In this document: positions 7,722-15,629 of the stretch, in pieces
How the letters are laid out: the number at the start of each line of letters is the position of its first letter
How positions within the stretch are numbered: position 1 is the first letter of the stretch
Source of the DNA: Anaerolineae bacterium
Lineage (GTDB): Bacteria; Chloroflexota; Anaerolineae; Promineifilales; Promineifilaceae
Direction of reading: 5' to 3'
Assembly (NCBI GenBank): GCA_028277515.1
Contig: JANQGC010000320.1
Coordinates: 1-22,025 of the forward strand
DNA: 22,025 nucleotides
Made by a program: the position numbers and the translations under genes
Notes under the pieces: generated by a model
Databases searched by the model: none
What the model saw: only the letters and a program-made list of their open reading frames with translations
Told to the model about the DNA's origin: nothing

Positions 7722-9017
7722 TTACTCAACCACCTCAATCGTAACTGATTGTATGCGGTCCCCTTCAGGGGCCTGGGGATTTGTCTCCGGGTTACGTGGG
7801 GTAATAGCCTGCACGACATCCAGCCCTTCCAGGACACGGCCGAAGATGGTATAACCGCCATCCAGGTGCGTCACCGGTCCGAGAGTTATATACCACTGGC
7901 TGCCATTCGTATCAGGACCCGTATTAGCCATAGCAACCATCCCAGGGGAATCATGGGATAGATTGGGGTCGATCTCATTTGGTAACTGGTAACCGGGACC
8001 ACCCATGCCCGTGCCAGAAGGATCGCCCGTCTGAGCCACAAAATCGGGCAGCACCCGGTGGAAAGTGACCCCATCAAACCAACCTTCATTGGCCAGGAAC
8101 ACAAAGCTATTGACCGTTTGCGGGGCGGATTCCGGCAGCAGTTCAATGACAAATTCATCCCCGCTTTCCATCTCGACCCGTGCTAAATACCCTTTTCCAT
8201 CTTCTATAGACATCTCAGGGGCCGCATCATACTGCATCTCCTCCAGGGACTGCACAGCAACGAGGGACCTGACGAAATTTTCCCAAACCGTGAAATCAAT
8301 GGGCAGACCTTGGCCGGCAACAATTTCACCATTGACCAAGGCCGCCGGCGTTCCTGGTAGTTGAAGATTAACCGCTTCTGTTTCCAGGCGGGTTACATAG
8401 TCGGCGTACACACCACTATCGAGTTCTGAGGTAAATGTATCAACATCCAGACCTGAATCATCAGCCAGGTCAATAAACCACTCTCGGGCTTCTGCTTCGC
8501 TAAGGCTGGCCCATTCACTCTGATTTTCATAAAGTTCATCATGATAAGGCCAGAACGCACCTTGCGCACCGGCTGCTTCAGCCGCTTCGGCTGCTTTTTG
8601 GGCATTTGGATGAATTCTGTTTAAGGGGAAATGACGATAAACAATTTGAACCTGTTCGGGATAAGCGTCTACCAGACGCTCAAGCAGGAGAGCAAACCCT
8701 GCACACCCCGGTCACTGGAAATCACCGTATTCAATGATCGTGACAAGAGGCTCCTCCGCCCCTTTGGTCCAATCGCGCGCGCGAACAACACTCGCTTGAG
8801 CAGGATTTTCACCTATCGTAATATCGTTATTCAAAGGATTAGACGGTGCAACAACGACCGGTGCATCTTCAGAATCCGACCCCGAAGCTGAATCAGAGGT
8901 TGTCGTTGATTCGTCCGTTTCTGGTTCCGTATTCGTTTGGCTCTCTGTGGGAGCGCCGCCTCCTGCCTGGCAAGCCGCCAGTAGGAACAGGATAGACAAA
9001 AGCCATATCTTTCGCAT
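7722..9017 (-). CDS. Candidate selenoprotein: lipoprotein with DsbA-like thioredoxin domain (Sec102) fused to cyclophilin
   Basis: One reading frame of 431 codons runs from the ATG at 9017 to 7722, interrupted only by an in-frame TGA at 8712-8714. It starts with a lipoprotein signal (LLAAC, Cys16) and an acidic Ser/Thr linker. A thioredoxin/DsbA-like domain follows: VTIIEYGDFQ, then TGA-Pro-Gly-Cys where the family has CxxC, then VYRHFPL and the cis-proline motif GTPAALVNG (Pro224). From about residue 275 there is a cyclophilin domain with FHRVLPDFVAQTGDPSGTG and ANTGPDTNGSQWYITLG. If TGA is read as selenocysteine (residue 102), this is an exported oxidoreductase/prolyl isomerase for protein folding. 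The start is supported by AGGAG 8 nt upstream. TGA is used as a stop in neighbouring genes, so the code is standard. The alternative is a nonsense mutation or base error, in which case it is a pseudogene. Confidence 0.8.
8662..8682 (-). promoter_or_regulatory. Candidate bacterial SECIS hairpin
   Basis: In the mRNA, 29 nt after the TGA, TGAGCGTCT pairs with AGACGCTTA (9 bp including one G-U) around the triloop GGT. Bacterial SECIS elements lie just downstream of the Sec codon within the coding sequence and need a G, commonly GU, at the start of the apical loop for SelB; this hairpin meets both. A second, weaker option nearer the TGA (8684-8702) pairs GCAGG with CCTGC around a 9-nt loop that also starts with G. 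Which one is used cannot be decided by eye. Confidence 0.55.
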
Positions 9018-9049
9018 ACTTCTCACTCCTATGTTAATTTTAATGTCGC

Positions 9050-9079
9050 ATTCTACCACGTTAAAACTGTTAGCGGTAA
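9050..9079 (-). promoter_or_regulatory. Possible promoter for the DsbA-cyclophilin gene
   Basis: On the minus strand TTACCG (9079-9074), an 18-bp spacer and TAGAAT (9055-9050). The leader to the ATG at 9017 would be about 25 nt. The -35 match is only moderate. Confidence 0.4.
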
Positions 9080-9104
9080 AATCATCATGTGAGGTTGAAC
9101 AAGT

Positions 9105-9638
9105 ATGAAAAGATGGCTTTTTACACAATGGTTTCCTTTTTTATTGCTTATTTTTATGCTGGCAGCCTGCGGCACTGCACCACCCGCTGGGCCAACGGCA
9201 ACACCAGGTCCTGCCCCTGATGAAGCACTTAATCCACAGAATGGACCCACAGCGACTCCCCTTGCGCCACCGGCAGAATCCCCGCTTCCAAGCTCTTATC
9301 CTGGTTCCCAACCAGCTCCGCCACAAGCGCCAACAAATGAGCCGGGATATCCGCCGCCGCCCACATTTCCACCCACGGTTGATCCTTATCCGGGAGGCCT
9401 GGTATGGATAATCCGCCCTGTTGGCACCCAATGTGAAGAGGGGACAATCGAAGGGTATGGAGATTTGAGCGAATCCGTGGCTACTTTGGTCGCAGCGGGA
9501 CTGCAAGTCGAAAGCTCCGAGATGACAGATATCCCGGTGACGGCTAATTGCGGTTCGCCGACCAGCGCCCATTATCGGATCCAAATATCTTATGAAGGTT
9601 TGGACACCGCCTTATCTATGGGCTGGAGGCAAGAATAA
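9105..9638 (+). CDS. Proline-rich predicted lipoprotein, function unknown
   Basis: A 177-residue protein with a clear lipoprotein signal: a hydrophobic core (FPFLLLIFMLAAC) ending at Cys22. Residues about 25-95 form a Pro/Ala/Thr-rich, probably extended, linker with repeated 'TATP' and 'PPP' pieces. The C-terminal 75 residues look folded: LVWIIRPVGTQCEEG, then ESVATLVAAGLQVESSEMTDIPVTANCGSP and a final beta-like IQISYEG. They carry two cysteines that could form a disulfide outside the membrane. GAGG lies 10 nt before the ATG. It is divergent from the DsbA-cyclophilin gene (87-bp gap), so it could be a client or simply a neighbour. The family is not recognised. Confidence 0.75.
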   Translation: MKRWLFTQWFPFLLLIFMLAACGTAPPAGPTATPGPAPDEALNPQNGPTATPLAPPAESPLPSSYPGSQPAPPQAPTNEPGYPPPPTFPPTVDPYPGGLVWIIRPVGTQCEEGTIEGYGDLSESVATLVAAGLQVESSEMTDIPVTANCGSPTSAHYRIQISYEGLDTALSMGWRQE

Positions 9639-9678
9639 AATTGTTGCCTACTGGTTTGTTCACAATGTTTCTCAACAA

Positions 9679-9736
9679 GTGACAGTCACTTTATTACCCG
9701 TATTGCTATTCAAATATTGACCAAAGTGACTGTCAC
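9679..9736. repeat. Long inverted repeat made of two near-palindromes (GTGACAGTCACTTT / AAAGTGACTGTCAC)
   Basis: Perfect 14-bp arms (9679-9692 and 9723-9736) enclose 30 nt. Each arm contains GTGAC-N-GTCAC, itself an odd palindrome. It fills the gap between the convergent lipoprotein gene and leuS. With no clear T-tract it is not a textbook terminator, but it may still stop transcription from both sides. Confidence 0.7.
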
Positions 9737-9746
9737 ATTAACTTAA

Positions 9747-12206
9747 TTAAACAACGATATTAATCAACCGGTCAGGAACGACAACGATATTACGAATCTC
9801 CTTGCCATTGATGTGGCTTTGAACGGCCGATCGGCTCAACGCTCGCGTTTGCAAAATTTCATTATCGACCCCCTCTGCCACCTTCATGCGATCGCGCACC
9901 CGGCCGTTCACCTGAACAACAATGGTAATTTGTTCCTTCCGTACTTGATCCTCATCAATTGTTGGCCAAGGCTGCAGATGAACCGATTCATCATGACCCA
10001 GGATCGTTTGCCAGACTTCTTCGGTGATGAACGGCGCGATGGGACACAGCAGCAGCGTCAAAGTGGTCAAAGCAGAATGCCACTGATCTTTGCTCAACCC
10101 ATTGTCCCGCGCTTTGATCAAGAAATTCAGGTATGACATCAGCGCAGCAACGGCCGTATTAAACCGGAACCGTTCTATATCCGTCGTTACCTTTTCGATG
10201 ACGTGCCGTTTTTCCAATTCAAACGCACGCAAATCAAATGACTTCCCGCTGCTTATTCCGGTGGGTGCATCATTCGCCAGCCGCCAATAGCGATTCAAAA
10301 ACCGTCTGACACCCTTGATTCCTCGCTCATCCCAGGTCGAATCGGCTTCAAAGGGACCCAGGAACAATACATACATGCGCAGGGCATCTGTCCCATGTTT
10401 GGCGACCACCTCATCGGGGGTGACGATATTCCCTTTGGATTTAGACATTCTTCGGCCATCATCAGCAGACAACATCATCCCTTGATTGCGCAGGCTGCTA
10501 AATGGTTCGGTAAAAGGCACCAACCCGGCATCATACATAATCTTGGTCCAAAATCGAGAATACAACAAATGCATCACTGCATGTTCCGTCCCACCCACAT
10601 AAGAATCAACAGGCATCCAGCGCCGCATTGATGCTTCTTCAAACGGACCTTCTTGATAATGGGGACTGGCAAAACGCAGGAAATACCAGGAAGAACAAGC
10701 GAATCCATCCATGGTGTCTGTCTCGCGCCTGGCCGGACCATGACAGTTGGGGCATTGTGTATTGACCCATGTTTCCGCCCGGGCCAGGGGCGAACGCCCA
10801 TCTTCAGAAGGTTTGAAATCAGCAATGTCGGGCAGGCGTACCGGCAGATCTGCTTCAGGCACGGGGACGACCCCACATTTGGGACAGTGGACGATGGGAA
10901 TCGGCGCGCCCCAGTAACGTTGGCGGGAAATCAACCAGTCGCGCATTTTATAGCTGACAGTTTTGTGCGCCAATCCGCGTGATTGTAGTCTTTCCAGCAT
11001 CGCCTCCCCTGCTAGCAATGAAAACTCGCCGTTATATGGACCGGACTTCACCATGACACCATGACCGGTATAAATAGGTTCATCCACTTCTTTATCCGGA
11101 CGGATCACACGAACGATGGGCAAATTATTTGATTGAGCAAATTCATAATCTCGTTCATCATGTGCGGGAACACCCATGATAGCCCCTGTTCCGTAACTGG
11201 GCAGCACATAATCAGCAATCCAGATCGGGATCAATGTACCATTCAAGGGATGAACCACATGCGCGCCGCTGAAGACCCCTGTCTTTTGACCCTTATCTGC
11301 TGAACGATCAATTTCCGTCCGCCGCATTGATGCCTGGACGTAGGTATCAACAACCGCTGCCCGGTCAGCGGCACATAGATCCAATATCATCGGATGCTCA
11401 GGGGCCAGGGCGATGAAAGTAACTCCATACAAAGTGTCCGGTCGCGTTGTAAATATGCGAATTTCTTTTTGCGATCCATCGACTTGAAATCGTATTTCCG
11501 CTCCGACCGATCGGCCGATCCAATTGCGTTGTGCTGCTTTGATCGATTCCGGCCAATCAATCGTCTGTAGATCATCCAGCAATCTGTCAGCATATTCCGT
11601 TATTTTGAAGTACCACTGCTCCAACTTTTTGCGAACCACGGGCGTTCCACAGCGCCAGCAGAGGCCGTCTTCTACCTGCTCATTGGCCAATATGGTGTGA
11701 TCGTGCGGGCAAAACCATTGGCTGCCTTCCGCCCTGTAAGCCAACCCTCGTTTATGTAACAGCAGGAAAAACCACTGGGTCCAGCGGTAATAATCGGGAT
11801 CGGTAGAGGTGAATTCGCGGGACCAATCATAAGAACATTCGATCAGCTTCATCTGACGCCGATACGTGGCCGAAAATTTCGCACTACTTTCACTGGGATG
11901 GATATTATGTTTGATCGCATAATTTTCCGCTGGAAGTCCAAAGGCGTCCCAACCCATGGGATGCAAAACGTTATATCCTCTCTTGCGGTAGAATCGGGAA
12001 CTAACACAGGTCGGAACATAATTGCGGCAATGGCCAACAGACAGCCCCTCTCCAGAAGGATATGGAAAATAATCCAGGATATAAATATTGGGTTTCTCCG
12101 AATCATCACCCGTTTTGTACAGGTCTATTTCTTGCCAGTATGGTCGCCACCTGGCCTCAATCGATTTAAAATCGACACTAATTTCTCCGTTCATTTTGTT
12201 ATTCAT
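9747..12206 (-). CDS. leuS: Leucyl-tRNA synthetase
   Basis: Charges tRNA-Leu with leucine. The protein is about 819 residues, normal for bacterial LeuRS. In order it shows DYFPYPSGEGL, then SVGH as the HIGH-equivalent motif (first His replaced by Ser), WDAFGLPAEN, a CP1 editing domain with TTRPDTLYGVTF and GVPAHDERD, zinc-type cysteine pairs (CPKCG and CPNCHG), a WYFLRFASP stretch, the KMSKS loop as RRMSKSKGN, the anticodon-binding helices and the C-terminal VQVNGRVRDRM domain. The ATG at 12206 and the GTG at 12209 are both compatible with AGAGG upstream (9 and 6 nt); I took the ATG. Upstream lie a possible structured leader and a leucine-rich 31-codon ORF with two terminators, which may be an attenuation system. 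Confidence 0.96.
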   Translation of the reverse strand: MNNKMNGEISVDFKSIEARWRPYWQEIDLYKTGDDSEKPNIYILDYFPYPSGEGLSVGHCRNYVPTCVSSRFYRKRGYNVLHPMGWDAFGLPAENYAIKHNIHPSESSAKFSATYRRQMKLIECSYDWSREFTSTDPDYYRWTQWFFLLLHKRGLAYRAEGSQWFCPHDHTILANEQVEDGLCWRCGTPVVRKKLEQWYFKITEYADRLLDDLQTIDWPESIKAAQRNWIGRSVGAEIRFQVDGSQKEIRIFTTRPDTLYGVTFIALAPEHPMILDLCAADRAAVVDTYVQASMRRTEIDRSADKGQKTGVFSGAHVVHPLNGTLIPIWIADYVLPSYGTGAIMGVPAHDERDYEFAQSNNLPIVRVIRPDKEVDEPIYTGHGVMVKSGPYNGEFSLLAGEAMLERLQSRGLAHKTVSYKMRDWLISRQRYWGAPIPIVHCPKCGVVPVPEADLPVRLPDIADFKPSEDGRSPLARAETWVNTQCPNCHGPARRETDTMDGFACSSWYFLRFASPHYQEGPFEEASMRRWMPVDSYVGGTEHAVMHLLYSRFWTKIMYDAGLVPFTEPFSSLRNQGMMLSADDGRRMSKSKGNIVTPDEVVAKHGTDALRMYVLFLGPFEADSTWDERGIKGVRRFLNRYWRLANDAPTGISSGKSFDLRAFELEKRHVIEKVTTDIERFRFNTAVAALMSYLNFLIKARDNGLSKDQWHSALTTLTLLLCPIAPFITEEVWQTILGHDESVHLQPWPTIDEDQVRKEQITIVVQVNGRVRDRMKVAEGVDNEILQTRALSRSAVQSHINGKEIRNIVVVPDRLINIVV

Positions 12207-12291
12207 CACAATTTACCTCTCAATAAATGGCGGCAATCAGTTGCCGGTCTTCTTAAAACCTAAAACAGCCCGAATTATTTTGCTATTCATA

Positions 12292-12349
12292 CCCGGCAAC
12301 CGTTGCGTGTCAGGCTTGCACCGCCACCTATTCAGATTTGGCTGCCGGG
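12292..12349 (-). promoter_or_regulatory. Possible structured leader RNA of leuS
   Basis: CCCGGCAGCC pairs with GGTTGCCGGG (10 bp with one G-U) around a 38-nt interior that includes GGTGGCGGTGC. The position in the 5' region of an aminoacyl-tRNA synthetase suggested a T-box, but the consensus T-box sequence and specifier stem are not convincing. It could be another regulatory RNA or a passive structure. Confidence 0.35.
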
Positions 12350-12410
12350 CTACGTAAGAGGAGAAAAATATAGAAGATTTTCATGTTGCACCTTGTTTAG
12401 AAAAACGAAC

Positions 12411-12444
12411 AAAAAAACGGCCGCTGGAATCATCCTGCGGCCGT
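12411..12444 (-). terminator. Intrinsic terminator (second of a pair) upstream of leuS
   Basis: On the minus strand ACGGCCGC and GCGGCCGT pair perfectly (8 bp, 12-nt loop), followed by T7. The stem is built from two CGGCCG palindromes, so each half could also pair with itself. Confidence 0.75.
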
Positions 12445-12457
12445 TTAGTTAAGAAAT

Positions 12458-12488
12458 AAAAAAGCCACAGGGCCGGAGCACCTGTGGC
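12458..12488 (-). terminator. Intrinsic terminator after the 31-codon ORF
   Basis: On the minus strand GCCACAGG pairs with CCTGTGGC (8 bp, 9-nt loop), followed by T6. It starts 28 bp after the small ORF's stop codon. Confidence 0.8.
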
Positions 12489-12516
12489 AGTTTCTGAAAA
12501 AATTAGTTAAAGGAAA

Positions 12517-12612
12517 TCAGAAAGTCGGAAAGACAGGCGAACTCCAGCGGTACAGACCTGTACCACCAAGTAATAACCCATCTAAATTTTGCACAACTTT
12601 ACTGCTAACCAT
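12517..12612 (-). CDS. 31-residue leucine-rich small protein or leader peptide
   Basis: The ATG at 12612 is preceded by AGGA at 7-8 nt and sits about 28 nt after the expected start of transcription of a good promoter (12647-12675). The peptide has a charged start (MVSSKVVQNLDG), a Leu/Gly core (LLLGGTGL) and an aromatic/proline tail (LYRWSSPVFPTF). Five of 31 residues are leucine, three of them consecutive (TTA TTA CTT). The stop is followed by two terminators and then leuS on the same strand, so a leucine-sensing leader peptide is plausible. A free-standing small protein or a RiPP-like precursor is also possible, although no modifying enzyme is nearby. The mRNA also contains a perfect GGTACA-GGTC-TGTACC hairpin within the ORF. 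Confidence 0.55.
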   Translation of the reverse strand: MVSSKVVQNLDGLLLGGTGLYRWSSPVFPTF

Positions 12613-12646
12613 CTCAATTTCCTGCAAATAACAAGTTATATAATAC

Positions 12647-12675
12647 AGATTAGCACAAATCACCAATAGGGTCAA
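12647..12675 (-). promoter_or_regulatory. Sigma70-type promoter for the small ORF
   Basis: On the minus strand TTGACC (12675-12670), a 17-bp spacer, TAATCT (12652-12647). Its -35 box lies 23 bp from the -35 box of the divergent S-box promoter. Confidence 0.7.
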
Positions 12676-12698
12676 TCTGAATTTAGATAAATTTACAG

Positions 12699-12727
12699 TT
12701 GACAAGATAAGCGAGAGCGTTTATAGT
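12699..12727 (+). promoter_or_regulatory. Sigma70-type promoter for the S-box/met operon
   Basis: TTGACA (12699-12704), a 17-bp spacer, TATAGT (12722-12727). Transcription would begin near 12734, about 20 nt before the riboswitch P1 stem. Confidence 0.75.
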
Positions 12728-12753
12728 GTTGCCCAACAATTACATAAATGTCA

Positions 12754-12874
12754 CTTTTATCCAGAGAGGTGGAGGGACCGGCCCAATGAAACCTCGGCAA
12801 CCCGGTGTAGGTAAGGAGAAAAACCTATCACGCCTGGGTGCCAATTCCGGCAGAGTAATTCTGGAAGATGAGAG
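12754..12874 (+). promoter_or_regulatory. SAM-I (S-box) riboswitch
   Basis: Binds S-adenosylmethionine and turns methionine genes off when SAM is plentiful. The S-box core is clear: AGAGAGGTGGAGGGACCGGC, then CCAATGAAACCTCGGCAACC, followed by the P3 and P4 arms. P1 closes as CTTTTATC (12754-12761) with GATGAGAG (12867-12874), including G-U pairs. Downstream AAGACAG (12875-12881) can pair with CTGTCTT (12946-12952) in the terminator, giving an antiterminator that competes with both P1 and the terminator. It precedes metY, metX and metW. Confidence 0.95.
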
Positions 12875-12942
12875 AAGACAGGTTCGTGTCCCGCTCGCAA
12901 CGTAACAGCCCATAAGCGTTACAATCCAGATTTATTCCCGTC

Positions 12943-12970
12943 TCTCTGTCTTATCAGACAGAGATTTTTT
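12943..12970 (+). terminator. S-box riboswitch terminator
   Basis: TCTCTGTCT pairs with AGACAGAGA (9 bp, loop TATC) followed by T6. It is the expression platform of the SAM-I riboswitch and is exclusive with the antiterminator formed by AAGACAG at 12875-12881. Confidence 0.9.
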
Positions 12971-12983
12971 ATTGTGTTACCTA

Positions 12984-13044
12984 AAATTTGACAACTTTTG
13001 TTAAAGGTTTTCTCCCATATATCAAGTGAAAAGTTGTCAAATTT
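12984..13044. repeat. 16-bp perfect inverted repeat between the riboswitch terminator and metY
   Basis: AAATTTGACAACTTTT (12984-12999) and AAAAGTTGTCAAATTT (13029-13044) are exact reverse complements separated by 29 nt. The arms are AT-rich with no T-tract. The centre-to-centre distance is 45 bp. It could be a double operator for a second layer of met regulation, or a long hairpin in the leader. It resembles in layout the 9679-9736 repeat. Confidence 0.75.
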
Positions 13045-13083
13045 CTGTGCAATTGATTTTTGTATCAGTGTAATTAATCTTAA

Positions 13084-14382
<1,299 letters not shown>

Positions 14383-14398
14383 TCTCATTAGATAACCG

Positions 14399-14429
14399 AA
14401 CCCGGCAGGTCTAATCACCTGCCGGGTTT
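14399..14429 (+). terminator. Strong hairpin between metY and metX (partial terminator)
   Basis: AACCCGGCAGGT pairs with ACCTGCCGGGTT (12 bp, loop CTAATC), followed by only a short T-run (TTTCCT). It may reduce rather than stop readthrough, so that metX and metW are made at lower levels than metY, or protect the metY mRNA end. Confidence 0.6.
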
Positions 14430-14444
14430 CCTGGAGATCTGCTT

Positions 14445-15623
14445 ATGTTTCCCACAGATTCCGTAGGACTTGTCGAAACCCATACCTTTACATTTGCTGA
14501 AGATGAACCTTTTGAGCTTGAAAGCGGCGCATCTTTACAACCGGTTACATTAGCTTATGAAACCTATGGCCAATTGAACGAAGCGCGATCCAATGCCATC
14601 CTCATTCTGCATGCCTTAAGCGGCAGCGCCCATGCTGCCGGCTATCACTCGCCAGATGATCAGAAACCAGGCTGGTGGGATGAAGCTATAGGTCCTGGCA
14701 AAGCGTTTGATACCAACCGCTTTTTTGTCATCTGCAGCAATACCTTAGGCAGTTGTTACGGATCAAGCGGGCCAATGAGCATCGATCCGGCCACCGGGCA
14801 ACCCTACGGTCTGAACTTCCCCGTGGTCACCATTGGCGATATGGTCCGTGCCCAGGTAAAGCTGATTGATTACCTGGGAATCGATCAGTTGCTCTGTGTA
14901 ACGGGGGGTTCAATGGGCGGCATGCAAGCCCTGGAATGGGCGGCGCACCATCCTCAGAGAGTGAAATCAGCCATCCCATTGGCGACAACCGCGCGGCACA
15001 GTCCCATGCTCATCGCTTTCAGCGAAGTGGGACGGCAGGCTATTTACGCCGATCCATCCTGGAACGGTGGTGACTATTACGGCCAGGTCCAAAAACCGGA
15101 CGCCGGTTTGGCAGTAGCGCGCATGGTGGGGCATATCACATACCTTAGCGAAGAAGCAATGCACCAGAAATTCGGCCGTCGACTGCAATCTTTGGAGCAA
15201 TACGGTTACGAATTTCAAACGGAATTTGCCATTGAAAGCTATCTAAAATACAACGGCAACAACTTCACACGCCGCTTTGACGCCAATTCTTATTTATATG
15301 TGACGAAGGCGCTGGATTACTTTGATTTAACCCAGCCCAGCGGGTCATTGGCTGCCGCCTTTACCCATTCAACCGCAATTAAATACCTGGTGGTCAGTTT
15401 TACCAGCGATTGGCTTTATCCTACCTACCACAGCAAGGAGTTGGTTACCGCCCTCACCGCTGTAGGAGCCGATGTAACGTACCTCGATATTGAAAGCACC
15501 TGGGGTCATGATGCATTTTTGTTAGAAGTGGGCACGATGACCCGCCTTTTAGAGAGTTTTCTGCACCGGCTGATCCGAGAAGAGAATATCGCTCCCCCCA
15601 ACACAGCGGAAATGATTCGATAA
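14445..15623 (+). CDS. metX: Homoserine O-acetyltransferase
   Basis: An alpha/beta-hydrolase-fold acyltransferase that activates homoserine with acetyl-CoA, giving the substrate of MetY. The 392-residue protein shows LAYETYGQLNEARSNAILI-type N-terminal strands, HALSGSAHAAG (oxyanion region), SNTLGSCYGSSGP, the nucleophile elbow GGSMGGMQ with Ser156, Asp322 in FTSDWLYP and His355 in WGHDAFLLE, completing the catalytic triad. A succinyl-CoA preference cannot be ruled out from sequence, but pairing with MetY favours acetyl. GGAG lies about 10 nt before the ATG. It is followed by metW after 6 nt, an arrangement common in many bacteria. Confidence 0.95.
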   Translation: MFPTDSVGLVETHTFTFAEDEPFELESGASLQPVTLAYETYGQLNEARSNAILILHALSGSAHAAGYHSPDDQKPGWWDEAIGPGKAFDTNRFFVICSNTLGSCYGSSGPMSIDPATGQPYGLNFPVVTIGDMVRAQVKLIDYLGIDQLLCVTGGSMGGMQALEWAAHHPQRVKSAIPLATTARHSPMLIAFSEVGRQAIYADPSWNGGDYYGQVQKPDAGLAVARMVGHITYLSEEAMHQKFGRRLQSLEQYGYEFQTEFAIESYLKYNGNNFTRRFDANSYLYVTKALDYFDLTQPSGSLAAAFTHSTAIKYLVVSFTSDWLYPTYHSKELVTALTAVGADVTYLDIESTWGHDAFLLEVGTMTRLLESFLHRLIREENIAPPNTAEMIR

Positions 15624-15629
15624 AACACC

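Larger units (their letters stand above)
12207..12516. other. leuS upstream region without a gene
   Basis: No coding sequence seen. On the minus strand it holds, in transcription order, two intrinsic terminators (12458-12488, 12411-12444), a 10-bp stem enclosing 38 nt (12292-12349), a CGGCAA-CTGA-TTGCCG hairpin (12231-12246) and the leuS ribosome binding site. A leuS promoter is unclear; TATATT at about 12370 is a possible -10 without a good -35. Confidence 0.6.

Noticed and set aside
7722..8411. Stand-alone cyclophilin starting at the GTG at 8411
   Set aside because: The frame continues upstream without a stop to the TGA at 8712 and encodes the rest of the thioredoxin-like domain. The GTG has no ribosome binding site and would cut the domain in the middle.
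8712..8714. TGA in the DsbA-like gene as sign of a genetic code with TGA = Trp or Gly
   Set aside because: Other genes, such as the EEP gene (stop at 4526-4528) and the IS3 orfA, end at TGA, and Trp is encoded by TGG throughout. The family has Cys, not Trp or Gly, at this position.
9747..12206. Non-functional LeuRS because of SVGH in place of HIGH
   Set aside because: All other motifs and both editing and C-terminal domains are intact. The first His of the motif is known to vary in some class I synthetases, so this looks like a lineage trait.
12210..12360. T-box riboswitch upstream of leuS
   Set aside because: GGTGGCGGTGC resembles the T-box only loosely. I could not find the AACCGC-type complement, a specifier loop with a Leu codon, or an adjoining terminator.
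12517..12705. A 62-codon version of the small ORF starting at TTG 12705
   Set aside because: That start lies upstream of the -35 box of the promoter that would transcribe it and has no ribosome binding site.
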